A stretch of 64,000 bases of DNA from an uncultured Roseibium sp. (GCF_963675985.1 NZ_OY780958.1:992001-1056000), one strand, 5' to 3'; shown: positions 53,559 to 62,264, numbered from the stretch's first letter. Numbers and translations: made by a program. The notes: a model not told the origin generated them from the sequence alone.

Positions 53559-54275
53559 ATGAATTCTCTTTTGACCTCGCTCGTCCTGAGCTTTCCCCTG
53601 GCTCTTGCCGTTGCCGCAGCGCCGGCGGTCGCGGCGGAAACCCTGCCGAGCTTCGACAAGGCGCGTACTGCGGTGGTGATCACCGACCCGCAAAACGATT
53701 TTCTTGCCGAGGACGGCAAGCTCTACGGGTTGCTTGCCGACAATATGAAAGAGCTGAATACGGTCGAGAATATCGAGACCCTGATGAAGGCAGCGAAGAC
53801 CGCGCAGATGACAATGGCGGTGGATCCGCTGGTCTATACTCCCGGCGACGCGGACTGGAGCCGTGCCGGCGCCCTGCAGCGCCAGCTTCTGGACATGGGC
53901 GCATTGCAACGGGTTTCGGCCGAAGCCTTCGAGGGCTCAGGCGCCGATTTCTATGCGCCTTACAAGCCGTATATCCACGACGGAGAAACCATCGTGGTGG
54001 CACCGCACAAGATGTACGGACCGGAAAGCAACGACCTGATCTATCAGCTCAGGGCACGGGGCATTGATACTGTGGTTCTCGCTGGTCTCGTCGCAAACCT
54101 TTGCGTGGATTCCCACATGCGCGCGCTGATGGAAAACGGCTTCAAGGTCTATGTGGTCAAGGATGCGGTCGCAGCGCCCGGAGAAGATGCCTATAACGCA
54201 GCGCTGGTCAATTTCTCCATGATCGCCAATGGCGTGCTGACCACAGCTGAAGCGACGCAGGCGCTGAGCCGATAA
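53559..54275 (+). CDS. Secreted isochorismatase-like cysteine hydrolase
   Basis: 238 residues from the ATG at 53559. A Sec signal peptide (LLTSLVLSFPLALAVAAAPA, ending near VAA) is clear, so it works in the periplasm, unlike most relatives. Catalytic trio: Asp43 in TDPQNDF, Lys151 in PHKMYGP, Cys182 in ANLCVDSHMRAL. Family members hydrolyse amides such as nicotinamide, N-carbamoyl compounds or isochorismate; substrate here unknown. A strong hairpin follows 35 bases downstream. Confidence 0.87.
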   Translation: MNSLLTSLVLSFPLALAVAAAPAVAAETLPSFDKARTAVVITDPQNDFLAEDGKLYGLLADNMKELNTVENIETLMKAAKTAQMTMAVDPLVYTPGDADWSRAGALQRQLLDMGALQRVSAEAFEGSGADFYAPYKPYIHDGETIVVAPHKMYGPESNDLIYQLRARGIDTVVLAGLVANLCVDSHMRALMENGFKVYVVKDAVAAPGEDAYNAALVNFSMIANGVLTTAEATQALSR

Positions 54276-54310
54276 CGGCTGCCGATGCCGGACGGGGGCA
54301 CAGGAGCAGG

Positions 54311-54347
54311 GGCCCGGTGCAACCATGCCTTTGGCTTGCACCGGGCC
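54311..54347. terminator. Bidirectional terminator hairpin
   Basis: Perfect 12-base stem GGCCCGGTGCAA / TTGCACCGGGCC with a 13-base loop in the 77-base gap between the convergent isochorismatase-like and Crp/Fnr genes. ATGATTTAAA follows on the plus strand. Confidence 0.8.
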
Positions 54348-54352
54348 ATGAT

Positions 54353-55039
54353 TTAAAGGTGTTCCGGATCGCCATCGGACACCATTTGTTGCAAGCGGTC
54401 GCGGTCCAAAAGAGTAATTTTACGCGGGGCGAGAGCGATCAGTCCCTGGGCGGCAAGGTTGCGCAGGAGGCGGGAGACGACCTCGCGGATGGTTCCCAGA
54501 TGGCGGGCGAGTTTTTCCTGTGACAGGTGAACGATACCGGCGTCGTCCGCCTGTCCCAGAAGCAGCAGGATCAAGCGCTCTTCCTGAGGCAGGCGCATAG
54601 TCGTTTCCAAGACTTGCAGCAGGGAAAAGACGCGGGTCGAAAGCTGTTCGAACAGGAATTTTTGCGCGGTCGGTTCCGTGGCGAAGAGATCGCGGAAGAC
54701 GGCGCCTGGAATGGTCAGCACGTCGACACCGCTGTCGCCGGCCGCGGCCCAGGCGGGATAAGGGATTTCCGAAAACAGGCTGTTCAGCGCCAGGATGCAG
54801 CTTTGGCCGGGTTCGATCCAGTACAGCGTGCCCTCGCGCCCGGACGGGTCGACATAATAGACACGGATGTCCCCGGCGCTGACCAGATAGACGCCGTTGA
54901 CCCGGTCGCCAGGATGCAGGATGTCCTGGCCGGGCTCCACGGTCTTTCGGATCAGGCCGTGGCTCAGCTTCGCACGGGCGTCCGGCCCGAATGCGCGGGC
55001 AAAGGCAAAGGAGTCAATGGCTTCGTCCGAAATCGTCAT
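54353..55039 (-). CDS. Crp/Fnr-family transcriptional regulator
   Basis: 228 residues from the ATG at 55039 (GGGAGCAGCAC before it); an upstream in-frame extension adds 21 charged residues. Cyclic-nucleotide-like beta-roll at about 15-120 (VEPGQDILHPGDRVNGVYLV). C-terminal winged helix with SQEKLARHLGTIREVVSRLL. It lacks the N-terminal cysteine cluster of oxygen-sensing FNR. A divergent di-haem peroxidase gene lies 244 bases away, so it may respond to redox or respiratory conditions and control that gene. Confidence 0.9.
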   Translation of the reverse strand: MTISDEAIDSFAFARAFGPDARAKLSHGLIRKTVEPGQDILHPGDRVNGVYLVSAGDIRVYYVDPSGREGTLYWIEPGQSCILALNSLFSEIPYPAWAAAGDSGVDVLTIPGAVFRDLFATEPTAQKFLFEQLSTRVFSLLQVLETTMRLPQEERLILLLLGQADDAGIVHLSQEKLARHLGTIREVVSRLLRNLAAQGLIALAPRKITLLDRDRLQQMVSDGDPEHL

Positions 55040-55283
55040 GTGCTGCTCCCGTTCCCGTTCGATATCCGGGCGTTCGTGCCGATTCAGGGGGGCCTTCCGC
55101 ACCCTAGTCCGGTTCGAGCCCGCCGGCGCGTGAAATACTGCCGCACCCTACCGAGGCGGTACATCCCTCCTGCATCGAGCGAGCACTGGAACAATTGCTC
55201 CATCGTGGTGGAGGGTTTTAGGACAGAATTCCGACCGAAGCTGCTGGTTCGCAGCGGAAACCCCTTGTTCGGAGAAACGCGCC

Positions 55284-56645
55284 ATGTTCTTCACCTTGTC
55301 CGTCATGGCCACCTGCGCCTGTATCGGTTTTCTGGCGCTGTTCCTGATCACCGGAGACCTGGCGAAGCGTTCGGGTCTCACTACGCCCGCGCGAGTTTTA
55401 CTTTCCTGTGGCCTGGGTATGGGGGTCATTGCCATTTCCATCAAGGTTCTCCTTGTCGGCGTCCTGATGGAAGCGACAAAAGACCATGATCCGGTATTCA
55501 CAGACGCCGAGCGGTCGGGACTTGAGGGCATTGCGGTTGGTTTTGACGAAACATCCTATACGGGCAGATGGTATGCTCTCCCGGATGCCGCGCCAACGCC
55601 CAATGGTTTGCCGTTGAGGCACGATGTCGTTTCTTTGGGGCGCCAGCTTTTCAACGACCGGCGTTTGTCCGCGGATGGCAAGGTTGCTTGTGCTTCCTGC
55701 CATGACATCGGGGCTGGCGGCGACGATGGCCGGGCGGTGGCCGCAGGAATTGACGGGTTGCAGGGCACGCGGAACGCCCCGACCGTCTGGAACGCAGCCT
55801 ATTTGTCGCGCCTGTTCTGGGACGGGCGGGCAGGTTCCCTCGAGGAGCAGGCGGAAGGGCCGTTGCTCAATCCCGTGGAGATGGGCATGAACACGCACGA
55901 AGCGGTGGAGGCGGCCGTGCGTGCTGATCCGGTCTACAGGAGTGCGTTTCAGCGGATCTTCGGGGGAGAGGCGACGATCGACAGGATCGTTTACGCCATC
56001 GGCAGCTACGAGCGCACACTGGTCTCGCCGGAGACCCCCTATGATCGGTTTGTGCGCGGGGACACCGCTGCGCTGACGGCGCAGCAGGTCAGAGGCATGG
56101 CGCTTTTCGCCGGGCTCGGCTGTCGGAGCTGTCACCGCGACCCGACCTTCAGTGCGGCCGGCAGAATCCGGCCGGCAGGGGTACGCAAGCCGTTTCCGAT
56201 CTTCACCGATAGCGATTATGTGGCCAGATACGATTTGCTCGCCGATCGCGGGGCGTCAACCCGGCGGGGCGCCAATGTGTCGGGGCTGTGGCGGGTTCCG
56301 TCGTTGCGCAACGTGGCCAATACGGCGCCTTACTTCCACAACGGCTCGGTTGCCAGCCTGGAAGAGGCCGTCCGTGTGATGGCGGCAACGCAGCTCAACA
56401 GGAGATCGGTTGCGGAGCCGGATGGCGAGGTGCCGCCGACCACCTGGGACCCGGTCACCCGGAAGGTTACGCCCTACCGTCCGAGTGTGCTGACGACTGC
56501 GGATATCGATGCGCTTGCCGCCTTTCTGCGCAGCCTATCGGTTGACCGAGACGCCTTGGGCAAGGCGGCGGGGGTTAAGTCGCGTGCAGGGTTGGTGGTG
56601 TTTTCGGAAACTGATTCAAAGATATTTGCTAACCAGCTGTATTGA
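55284..56645 (+). CDS. Di-haem cytochrome c peroxidase/MauG-family protein with N-terminal membrane anchor
   Basis: 453 residues. Two haem-attachment motifs, CASCH at 136-140 and CRSCH at 280-284, place it in the CcpA/MauG group. APTVWNAAYLSRLFWDGRAG and LRNVANTAPYFHNGSVASLE are conserved haem-environment segments. In place of a cleavable signal, two membrane helices (about 5-23 and 38-62) start the chain, so it is probably anchored with the haem domains in the periplasm. It should reduce hydrogen peroxide or oxidise a partner. Upstream divergent Crp/Fnr regulator. Confidence 0.9.
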   Translation: MFFTLSVMATCACIGFLALFLITGDLAKRSGLTTPARVLLSCGLGMGVIAISIKVLLVGVLMEATKDHDPVFTDAERSGLEGIAVGFDETSYTGRWYALPDAAPTPNGLPLRHDVVSLGRQLFNDRRLSADGKVACASCHDIGAGGDDGRAVAAGIDGLQGTRNAPTVWNAAYLSRLFWDGRAGSLEEQAEGPLLNPVEMGMNTHEAVEAAVRADPVYRSAFQRIFGGEATIDRIVYAIGSYERTLVSPETPYDRFVRGDTAALTAQQVRGMALFAGLGCRSCHRDPTFSAAGRIRPAGVRKPFPIFTDSDYVARYDLLADRGASTRRGANVSGLWRVPSLRNVANTAPYFHNGSVASLEEAVRVMAATQLNRRSVAEPDGEVPPTTWDPVTRKVTPYRPSVLTTADIDALAAFLRSLSVDRDALGKAAGVKSRAGLVVFSETDSKIFANQLY

Positions 56646-56804
56646 AAAAGGAAGTTGGTACGATGGGACCGTTCTTGTAACACGCGCGGAACGCAGTCGT
56701 ATCGAGTAGCCCATCTGGTCCGAAATTCGGGCTTTTGGATGCATGCCACCACAAAGAGGTCCCAATCCGTCTCTAATCCTGTACGTGTTTTCAGGAGGAG
56801 CGGA

Positions 56805-57509
56805 ATGAAGCGGCGGGTGTTTCTGATCGGATCCGGGGTTCTTGCGGGCGGTGGATTGTTGGCTGCTGCAGTGCCCTCCTATCGGATGCAGGCGGTGGTT
56901 CAGGTCGCGCAATCAACGATTGCCGGACCGGTGGCTCCTCCGGAATCTGGTGCAGCCGAAACTGTCTGGCAGAAACCGGCGCCCTGGGCGGAAAAACTCA
57001 TCGCCGCGGCTGAAAGCCAGATCGGAGAGACGGTGATCTATGATCCGTCCTATGTCTCTCTCCCGTTTCCGAATGGCGATATCCCACGCGAGCGGGGCGT
57101 TTGTACAGACGTGGTCGTGGGGGCCTATCGTGATGCTTTCGGCTTTGACCTTCAAAGGGAAGTCAACAAGGATATGAGGGCGCATTTCTCCGCATATCCG
57201 ACAATCTGGGGCTTGAAGAGGCCGGATCGGAACATCGATCACCGGCGGGTGCCGAACCTCCAGGCTTTCTTCAAACGACAGGGTGCGGCACTGGCCGTCA
57301 GCGGAAATCCGGAAGACTATCAGCCCGGCGATATCGTCTCACAGATGCTGCCCGGCAACCTGCCCCACATGGCGATCGTCAGCCATCGCAGGTCGCAAGA
57401 CGGAGCGAGGCCGGTGCTGGTTCACAACATTGGCGCCGGCACGCGGCTCGAAGATCGGCTGTTCGAGTTTGAGATTTCCGGGCATTACCGGTTCAATCCC
57501 GTTGTCTGA
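56805..57509 (+). CDS. DUF1287-family periplasmic protein
   Basis: 234 residues, AGGAGGAGCGG before the ATG. An N-terminal signal or anchor (VFLIGSGVLAGGGLLAAAVP). The DUF1287 core is clear: YDPSYVSLPFPNGDIPRERG, VCTDVVVGAYRDAFGFDLQR and NIDHRRVPNLQAFFKRQG, ending with HNIGAGTRLEDRLFEF. The fold is NlpC/P60-like, with a conserved Cys (VCTDVV) and His residues that may be catalytic, so cell-wall amidase activity is possible but unproven. Follows the peroxidase gene after 159 bases. Confidence 0.88.
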   Translation: MKRRVFLIGSGVLAGGGLLAAAVPSYRMQAVVQVAQSTIAGPVAPPESGAAETVWQKPAPWAEKLIAAAESQIGETVIYDPSYVSLPFPNGDIPRERGVCTDVVVGAYRDAFGFDLQREVNKDMRAHFSAYPTIWGLKRPDRNIDHRRVPNLQAFFKRQGAALAVSGNPEDYQPGDIVSQMLPGNLPHMAIVSHRRSQDGARPVLVHNIGAGTRLEDRLFEFEISGHYRFNPVV

Positions 57510-57571
57510 GGGGACCGAGTGTTTGGAGGCCGAACGGCCTGCTTCGTTCGCTCTGCCTGCCAGGTCCCAGC

Positions 57572-58300
57572 TTATTCGACCGGACGTATGACGCTCAAGA
57601 CCTTGGCGATGATGCGGACTTCGGCCGCTTCCTCGCTGTGATCATTGAAGATGATCGGTTCCTGAAAGCGCGGGTCATTGGATTCCGGTCTTAGTTCGAT
57701 CCTGTCGTTATGGCGCACGACACGCTTGGCCGTACGTTCGATCGTATGGCCGCCGTCCCTTGAGCGTTCGACGACGGCGACGTCGCCGGATTTGAGCTCG
57801 ATGCCCGCTTCCATGAAGTCGAGACACAGGATGAGGTCGCCGTCCTTGGCGATGCGGTTCATGCTCTCGCCGCGGATCCGCAGAAGATACTGGGCGTTGG
57901 GCGGGAACCGCCTGTCGCCGCCGGCAAGGGTGGATTCTTCCGATTGCTCAGCCTCGAACAAGCCCGACTCCATCCACAAGCCGGCGGCAACTTCTCCCTT
58001 GATCTCCAGAGCTTTGGGCCGTGGCGCGCTGGGCGCGATGTCGAATTCGGAGACGAGCATTGGGGCGAGATCCAGGATCTGCTCGCGGGTGATCGCTGGA
58101 TCGCCCAAGCCTTCCAGCACGGGCAGCAGCTTGGCGACGAAATCGGCCGGCAGAGCAGGCTTGACGAAATCGGCGCTGAAATAGCGTTGGATGGACGAGG
58201 CATTGCGATAGCCCATCCGTCGCGCGATTTCCCGCAGTGAAAGGCCGCTTTGATCCTTGAGCGCGCTCAGGCGGGCCGGAATATCCGTGTCTGCGTCCAT
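57572..58300 (-). CDS. Phage-type repressor, helix-turn-helix plus S24/LexA-like peptidase
   Basis: 242 residues. N-terminal helix-turn-helix at about 8-45 (LSLREIARRMGYRNASSIQR). C-terminal S24 domain with cleavage bond Ala106-Gly107 (VAAGLW), catalytic Ser146 in RGESMNRI and Lys192 in TAKRVV. Such CI-like repressors self-cleave when RecA is activated and release lysogeny. Upstream, TGTACG half-sites (58327-58404) probably form its operators. It marks the left border of a phage-derived region. Confidence 0.9.
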   Translation of the reverse strand: MDADTDIPARLSALKDQSGLSLREIARRMGYRNASSIQRYFSADFVKPALPADFVAKLLPVLEGLGDPAITREQILDLAPMLVSEFDIAPSAPRPKALEIKGEVAAGLWMESGLFEAEQSEESTLAGGDRRFPPNAQYLLRIRGESMNRIAKDGDLILCLDFMEAGIELKSGDVAVVERSRDGGHTIERTAKRVVRHNDRIELRPESNDPRFQEPIIFNDHSEEAAEVRIIAKVLSVIRPVE

Positions 58301-58326
58301 GACATGCGTGCACCTTTTTCCAAAAT

Positions 58327-58404
58327 TTGTACGTAATTAACAGAAAAAATGTACGGCGTCTACGTTGACTCGAGTTTGCAATAAATGTACGAAAATGCGT
58401 ACAT
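58327..58404. promoter_or_regulatory. Probable operators of the S24 repressor
   Basis: Within the 333-base gap (58301-58633): TTGTACG at 58327, ATGTACG at 58349, and a perfect dyad ATGTACG (58385-58391) / CGTACAT (58398-58404) with a 6-base spacer. A further CGTACAT copy lies near 58562, closer to the rightward genes. Repeated half-sites between divergent genes are the pattern of a lambdoid-type control region. Confidence 0.7.
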
Positions 58405-58633
58405 AATGACAATTGATAACGAAGACATGCCTACTCATCTCGCTAATTCGAGGTATGAAGCCAGAAAATGCCTGATAGTGAGGTTCCCGTTACGGCGTTC
58501 GTATTTCGATGTGTTTGCGTCATTAAGACTGGAAGGCTTCTGCGTAAATTGAACGTGTATGCGTACATTTTGTTTTCGAAACTGCCAGGTGGCGCGCCAC
58601 CTCATGAAACCTGAACAACGACGGTTGGCATAG

Positions 58634-58936
58634 ATGAATGAAATCCAGGATCAGATCGAAGACGCCCGACGGCGGGTGGAGATCTGTCAGCGCCGGGCCG
58701 GACGCCCCGGCGCTCGGGTGGAGGACGAACTCGCCTTGCAGAGCGCGCGCAACCGGCTGCTGACGCTGGAACTGCGGGTTCTGCGACGAGTGGTGGGGTT
58801 GCAAAGGAAGCTGGGCAAGGGGGCGGGCGGTCCGTCTTCGGTGCGGGAGCCGGCAACGCCGGAGAAAAACAGGCGGTTGAATGCCCGGGAACGGGCCGAA
58901 GCCGCCTTCGCGCAACTTCAAAAAGGAGGTGCCTGA
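58634..58936 (+). CDS. Small hypothetical coiled-coil protein, phage-type
   Basis: 100 residues. The sequence is highly charged and helical, with heptad-like leucines (LALQSARNRLLTLELRVLRR), so it is probably a coiled coil. No family recognised. It is the first rightward gene from the repressor control region and is coupled to the next gene (TGATG), the usual setting of early phage genes. Confidence 0.6.
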   Translation: MNEIQDQIEDARRRVEICQRRAGRPGARVEDELALQSARNRLLTLELRVLRRVVGLQRKLGKGAGGPSSVREPATPEKNRRLNARERAEAAFAQLQKGGA

Positions 58937-59346
58937 TGGCTTCAGGTGGACATGTGGACCGGATCGCCGGGGAATTCGGCGTGCATTTCATCAGCTTCGA
59001 GCGGCGTATTACCGGGCCGCACCAGTCCAAGGCGCGCCGGACCTGCCAGACGATCCTGAAGAAGAGTGGCGAGGATCACTTGCGGCTGGTGTTCGGCCTG
59101 ATCAATGCAGGGAAAAACCGGGGCAACTGGTCCGCCCGCTGTTTCACCGCCGTCTCCTGGCTGGTGCTGAACCGGCCGGACCTGGTGGACCGTGCCGATT
59201 TCGTTTCCCTGTTCGATCGGATCGACCTGGTCGCCTTGCAGGCGGCTGCCCGGAAGACCGATCCGAAGGCGCCGACCAAGGCGATGACGGTGCTGCTTTC
59301 CTACGAGATGGATCGGCTGGCGACGGGAGGCGAGATGGCGGCGTAA
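58936..59346 (+). CDS. Hypothetical phage-type protein
   Basis: 136 residues starting within the TGATG overlap. The sequence HVDRIAGEFGVHFISFERRI begins a mostly helical, basic protein (KARRTCQTILKKSGEDHLRL; LINAGKNRGNWSARCFTAVS). No family recognised; the basic character would suit nucleic-acid binding. Second gene of the rightward phage-like operon. Confidence 0.6.
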   Translation: MASGGHVDRIAGEFGVHFISFERRITGPHQSKARRTCQTILKKSGEDHLRLVFGLINAGKNRGNWSARCFTAVSWLVLNRPDLVDRADFVSLFDRIDLVALQAAARKTDPKAPTKAMTVLLSYEMDRLATGGEMAA

Positions 59347-59392
59347 GGGCAGGCTACCGGCATTTGATAAAAACGATAAAGGAGAGAGCGAT

Positions 59393-59995
59393 TTGACCAC
59401 ATGGACCCCTGAAACCGTGCTGGCCCGGCTGATCGAGGCGGCGGAAGTGATCGCGATTACCACGCGCCGCGACGGGCACAAGCGGCTGCGGACGCTGTGG
59501 CCGGAGTGGCAGCGCGAGTATGCGGGCAAGATGCGCAAACCGCGGCGGGTGGCAAGCCCGGCGGAGGTGGCGCGCGCCGAAGAGGCGATCACCTGGTATG
59601 AGCTGATTGCGGACGATAACAGCCGCTGCGCGCTTCAGTTCCAGGTGCTCAGTGCGGCGACAGGCGTGAGCTTTTCCAAGGTGTGCAATAAATTCGGCTG
59701 GAAGCGCACAACAGTGATCAGCCGTAACTCGATTGAACTGAAACGGCTTTCGGAAAAGCTGCGTCTAGACCGTGTTCCCATGCATCCCTCGGACCCTCGA
59801 CATCTTCGTCAAAAGGGGGCAAAACCCGTACCTATCAACGGTACCTTGGAGAAATGCGCCACGCACTGGCGCAACTTCGAACCGGGGCCTTTCGATCCGG
59901 AAAACTTCGATCCGTCATGGGCGAAGGCGCAGGCAGAGAAGCGCCGGCGCAAGTTGCTCGGGGCGGAGGTTGAGGAAGAGTTGGGGAGCGGGTGA
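59393..59995 (+). CDS. Hypothetical phage-type protein with DNA-binding-like segment
   Basis: 200 residues from a TTG at 59393, supported by GGAGAGAG upstream and by codon use from there. TPETVLARLIEAAEVIAITT and LWPEWQREYAGKMRKPRRVA open it; SAATGVSFSKVCNKFGWKRT resembles a helix-turn-helix. The C-terminus is polar, ending in a Lys/Arg/Glu-rich helix. Similar proteins (perhaps DUF6362-type) occur in alphaproteobacterial prophages, from memory. Its 3' end is repeated 750 bases downstream as a broken copy (60445-60745), including an 80-base identical block. Confidence 0.6.
   Translation: MTTWTPETVLARLIEAAEVIAITTRRDGHKRLRTLWPEWQREYAGKMRKPRRVASPAEVARAEEAITWYELIADDNSRCALQFQVLSAATGVSFSKVCNKFGWKRTTVISRNSIELKRLSEKLRLDRVPMHPSDPRHLRQKGAKPVPINGTLEKCATHWRNFEPGPFDPENFDPSWAKAQAEKRRRKLLGAEVEEELGSG
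59837..59916 (+). repeat. Direct repeat, copy 1 (80 bases identical)
   Basis: Identical to 60587-60666. Sequence on both sides is similar but more diverged. It lies in the 3' part of the gene at 59393-59995. Confidence 0.9.
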
Positions 59996-60014
59996 GCGAG
60001 GGGAACCGAACGCC

Positions 60015-60353
60015 TCATTCGAGTGGAATGCCCTGCAGACGGCCATATTCAATCAAAAACGGGAAGATGAAAGCTCCTGAGCAAATATGCAGTATCACTG
60101 CCATGAGAAGCATTGATCCGCGCGGTGGATCATCTCCGACGATACCAAAAGTAAGACCAAAGAAAACGCCGATGTAGAGCTTTCCCGCAAGTGCCAGGAG
60201 TACACAACCAAGTGTGGCAGAAAGGATGTTCCAAAACGGTTGAGGTTCAATAAATAAACATCCGACTAGAAACAACACGGCATTGATCGCCAAATAGATC
60301 GCCGTACCGGTTTGCGGAAGAAACGCGATCTTGATGGCTTCGCCCATTCTCAT
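60015..60353 (-). CDS. Small four-helix membrane protein, copy 1
   Basis: 112 residues from the ATG at 60353 (60347 possible). About four hydrophobic segments: YLAINAVLFLVGCLFIEP, NILSATLGCVLLALAGKLY, GVFFGLTFGIVG and LLMAVILHICSGAFIFPFL, then EYGRLQGIPLE. It converges on the phage-type gene, 19 bases apart. A paralogue with the same motifs (FIEP, DD-PRGSML, GR-x-x-IP-x-E) sits next to the repeated gene end at 60812-61090. Family unknown; superinfection immunity or another lysogen trait is a guess. Confidence 0.6.
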   Translation of the reverse strand: MRMGEAIKIAFLPQTGTAIYLAINAVLFLVGCLFIEPQPFWNILSATLGCVLLALAGKLYIGVFFGLTFGIVGDDPPRGSMLLMAVILHICSGAFIFPFLIEYGRLQGIPLE

Positions 60354-60444
60354 TTCTTCAAAGTCCCTGCGTCTGTGTCTGATCAAAAACGGCAACGCAG
60401 CTTTGTAGCGACATATGGGTACAATTTCCAAGATTTGGAAATTT

Positions 60445-60745
60445 CCGGCCGGAAGCGCACAACGGTCATCAGCAGCAACTTCATTGAACCGAAACGGCTT
60501 TCGGAAAGGCGCTGTCTAGATTGCATTTCCATGCATTCTGCGGCCCCTCGACACTTTCGTCAAAAGCGGGCAGAACCGCGCTCATAAACGGTACCTTGGA
60601 GAAATGCGCCACGCACTGGCGCAACTTCGAACCGGGGCCTTTCGATCCGGAAAACTTCGATCCGTCGTGGGCGAAGGCACAGGCGGAGAAGCGCCGGCGC
60701 AAGCTGCTCGGGGCGGAGATCGAAGAGGAGCGGGGGCCGGGTTGA
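60445..60745 (+). pseudogene. Degenerate second copy of the 3' end of the gene at 59393-59995
   Basis: It repeats the last about 100 codons (RKRTTVISSNFIEPKRLSER, then NGTLEKCATHWRNFEPGPFD and the KRRRKLLGAEIEEERG ending), but the reading frame changes between about 60560 and 60590 and the 5' two thirds of the gene are missing. No start signal. It is followed by a second convergent membrane protein gene, just as copy 1 is. Confidence 0.85.
60587..60666 (+). repeat. Direct repeat, copy 2 (80 bases identical)
   Basis: Identical to 59837-59916, 750 bases away, within the pseudogene. Perfect identity inside more diverged flanks suggests recent recombination or conversion. Confidence 0.9.
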
Positions 60746-60811
60746 GTGAGGGAAATTACTCGCCTCAAACGATCCGCGTGATCGAGTTCGATACTTATTT
60801 TGTGGTCTAAC

Positions 60812-61090
60812 TCATTCAATCGGAATGGCGTACATCCGGCCGGCTTCGATCAACATTGGAGCCATCAAAAACAGCGCGCAAACCTGGAATAGCATTCCCA
60901 GGATAAGCATAGATCCGCGCGGCAAATCATCGTCTGCGGACTCGACGAAAATACTAAACATCGGACCGGCGAAGAGCTTCAGGCCAAGGGCAGCCGTCAT
61001 AAACCCGAGCGTAAGGGCAAAGACGTTCAGAGGCGCAAATGGCTCGATGAACAAGTATTCGGTCAGGAACATGATGGCGATGATCCCCAA
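60812..61090 (-). pseudogene. Small membrane protein, copy 2, N-terminus cut by an insertion sequence
   Basis: 92 residues can be read from a TTG at 61090. The matching sequence continues upstream (FNLQIYL aligns with the IYL of copy 1) as far as 61121, exactly where the insertion sequence begins, so the original start is gone. The rest keeps all shared motifs (FIEP, DDLPRGSML, GRMYAIPIE). It could still be made from the TTG or an internal ATG near 61072. Confidence 0.7.
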
Positions 61091-61138
61091 ATAGATCTGC
61101 AGATTGAATAGCCCCGAGTTCTTTAGATACCTACTGGT

Positions 61139-61998
61139 TCATGATTGATGTCTGTTCTCGAAGTCGACGGGCGACAGCATGCCGTTTCGGGCGTGCTTGC
61201 GGGTTGGATTGTAGAACATCTCGATGTAGTCGAACACATCCTGACGGGCTTCGTCCGGGGTTCGATAGGTTCGGCGCCGTATTCTCTCTCGTTTGAGCAG
61301 GTTGAAGAAACTCTCGGCCACGGCATTGTCATGGCAGTTGCCGCGTCGGCTCATGGAGTGAACCAGATTGTGGTGACGTAGGAAGCTGGCCCAGTCCATG
61401 CTGGTGAACTGGGAACCCTGGTCGGAATGGACCAGCACCGTCTTCCGGGGTTTCTGCGCCACACGGCCATGTGCAGAGCCTGGAGGACAAGCTCGGTTGT
61501 CTGCCGATTTTGCAAAGACCAGCCAACGATACGACGCGAGAACAGGTCGATGACCACGGCCAGATAGGCAAAGCCTTCCACGGTCTTGATGTAGGTGATA
61601 TCGGTCACCCAGGTGGTGTCCGGCGCATCGACATCGAACTGCCGAGCCAAGGTGTTATCAACCACGACAGACGGTTTTCCGCCATAGGAGTCAGGTCGAC
61701 GCCGATAGCCGATCTGGGCCTTGATCCCGGCCAGCTTGGCCAGACGTGCGACACGGTTCAGGCAGCAGGCCTCACCCTGATCCAGCAGATCGTCATGAAG
61801 CTTGCGATGTCCATAGACCTTGCCGCTCTGCTTCCAGGCTTCCTCGATCAACCGCGTCTGACGGATGTCTTTTTGGGCCCGATTGCTCAGCGGATGCTTT
61901 GGCCAGGCGTAGAAGCCGCTGGGATGGATGCGCAAACAGCGGCACAGTGCCCGCACCGAAAATACCGAGCGATGCTCGGCGACGAACGCGTACCTCAC
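61139..61998 (-). pseudogene. IS3-family transposase orfB, frameshifted
   Basis: The integrase-type transposase starts at a GTG overlapping the orfA stop (VRYAFVAEHRSVFSVRALCR). HTH_21-like and DDE core are present: first Asp in WVTDITYIKT, second in LVHSDQGSQFT, Glu in NAVAESFFNLLKRE. Near 61455 the frame shifts in an AAACCCC run, apparently by loss of one base, between LHMAVWRR and KPRKTVLVHSDQ. The two parts together would give about 285 residues, normal for orfB. Confidence 0.88.
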
Positions 61999-62264
61999 TT
62001 TGCATCCTTGGCGAAGTACGCGGCCGCCTTTTTTAAGGTGTCACGTTCCTCGGTGACCCGTGCCAGTTCCCTCTTCAATTGCCGGATCTCGTCGGCCTGA
62101 TCACCGCCTTTGGAGGCCCCCGACGCGTACTTCTTGCGTCACGCATAAAGAGAATGTGCACTCACGCCCAAGCGCTGCCAAACTTCCGCATCCGGATAGC
62201 CTCGCTCCGTGATCTGACGTACAGCTTCGCGCTTGAAATCTTCAGTGAAATTGGCTTTGCCCAT
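61995..62264 (-). pseudogene. IS3-family transposase orfA with premature stop
   Basis: Reads MGKANFTEDFKREAVRQITE, then GVSAHSLYA, a TGA at 62141-62139, then RKKYASGASKGGDQADEIRQ to AYFAKDAK. The helix-turn-helix and leucine-zipper parts are intact. In this group the codon after LYA is normally TGG (Trp), so one G-to-A change made the stop. Confidence 0.87.
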
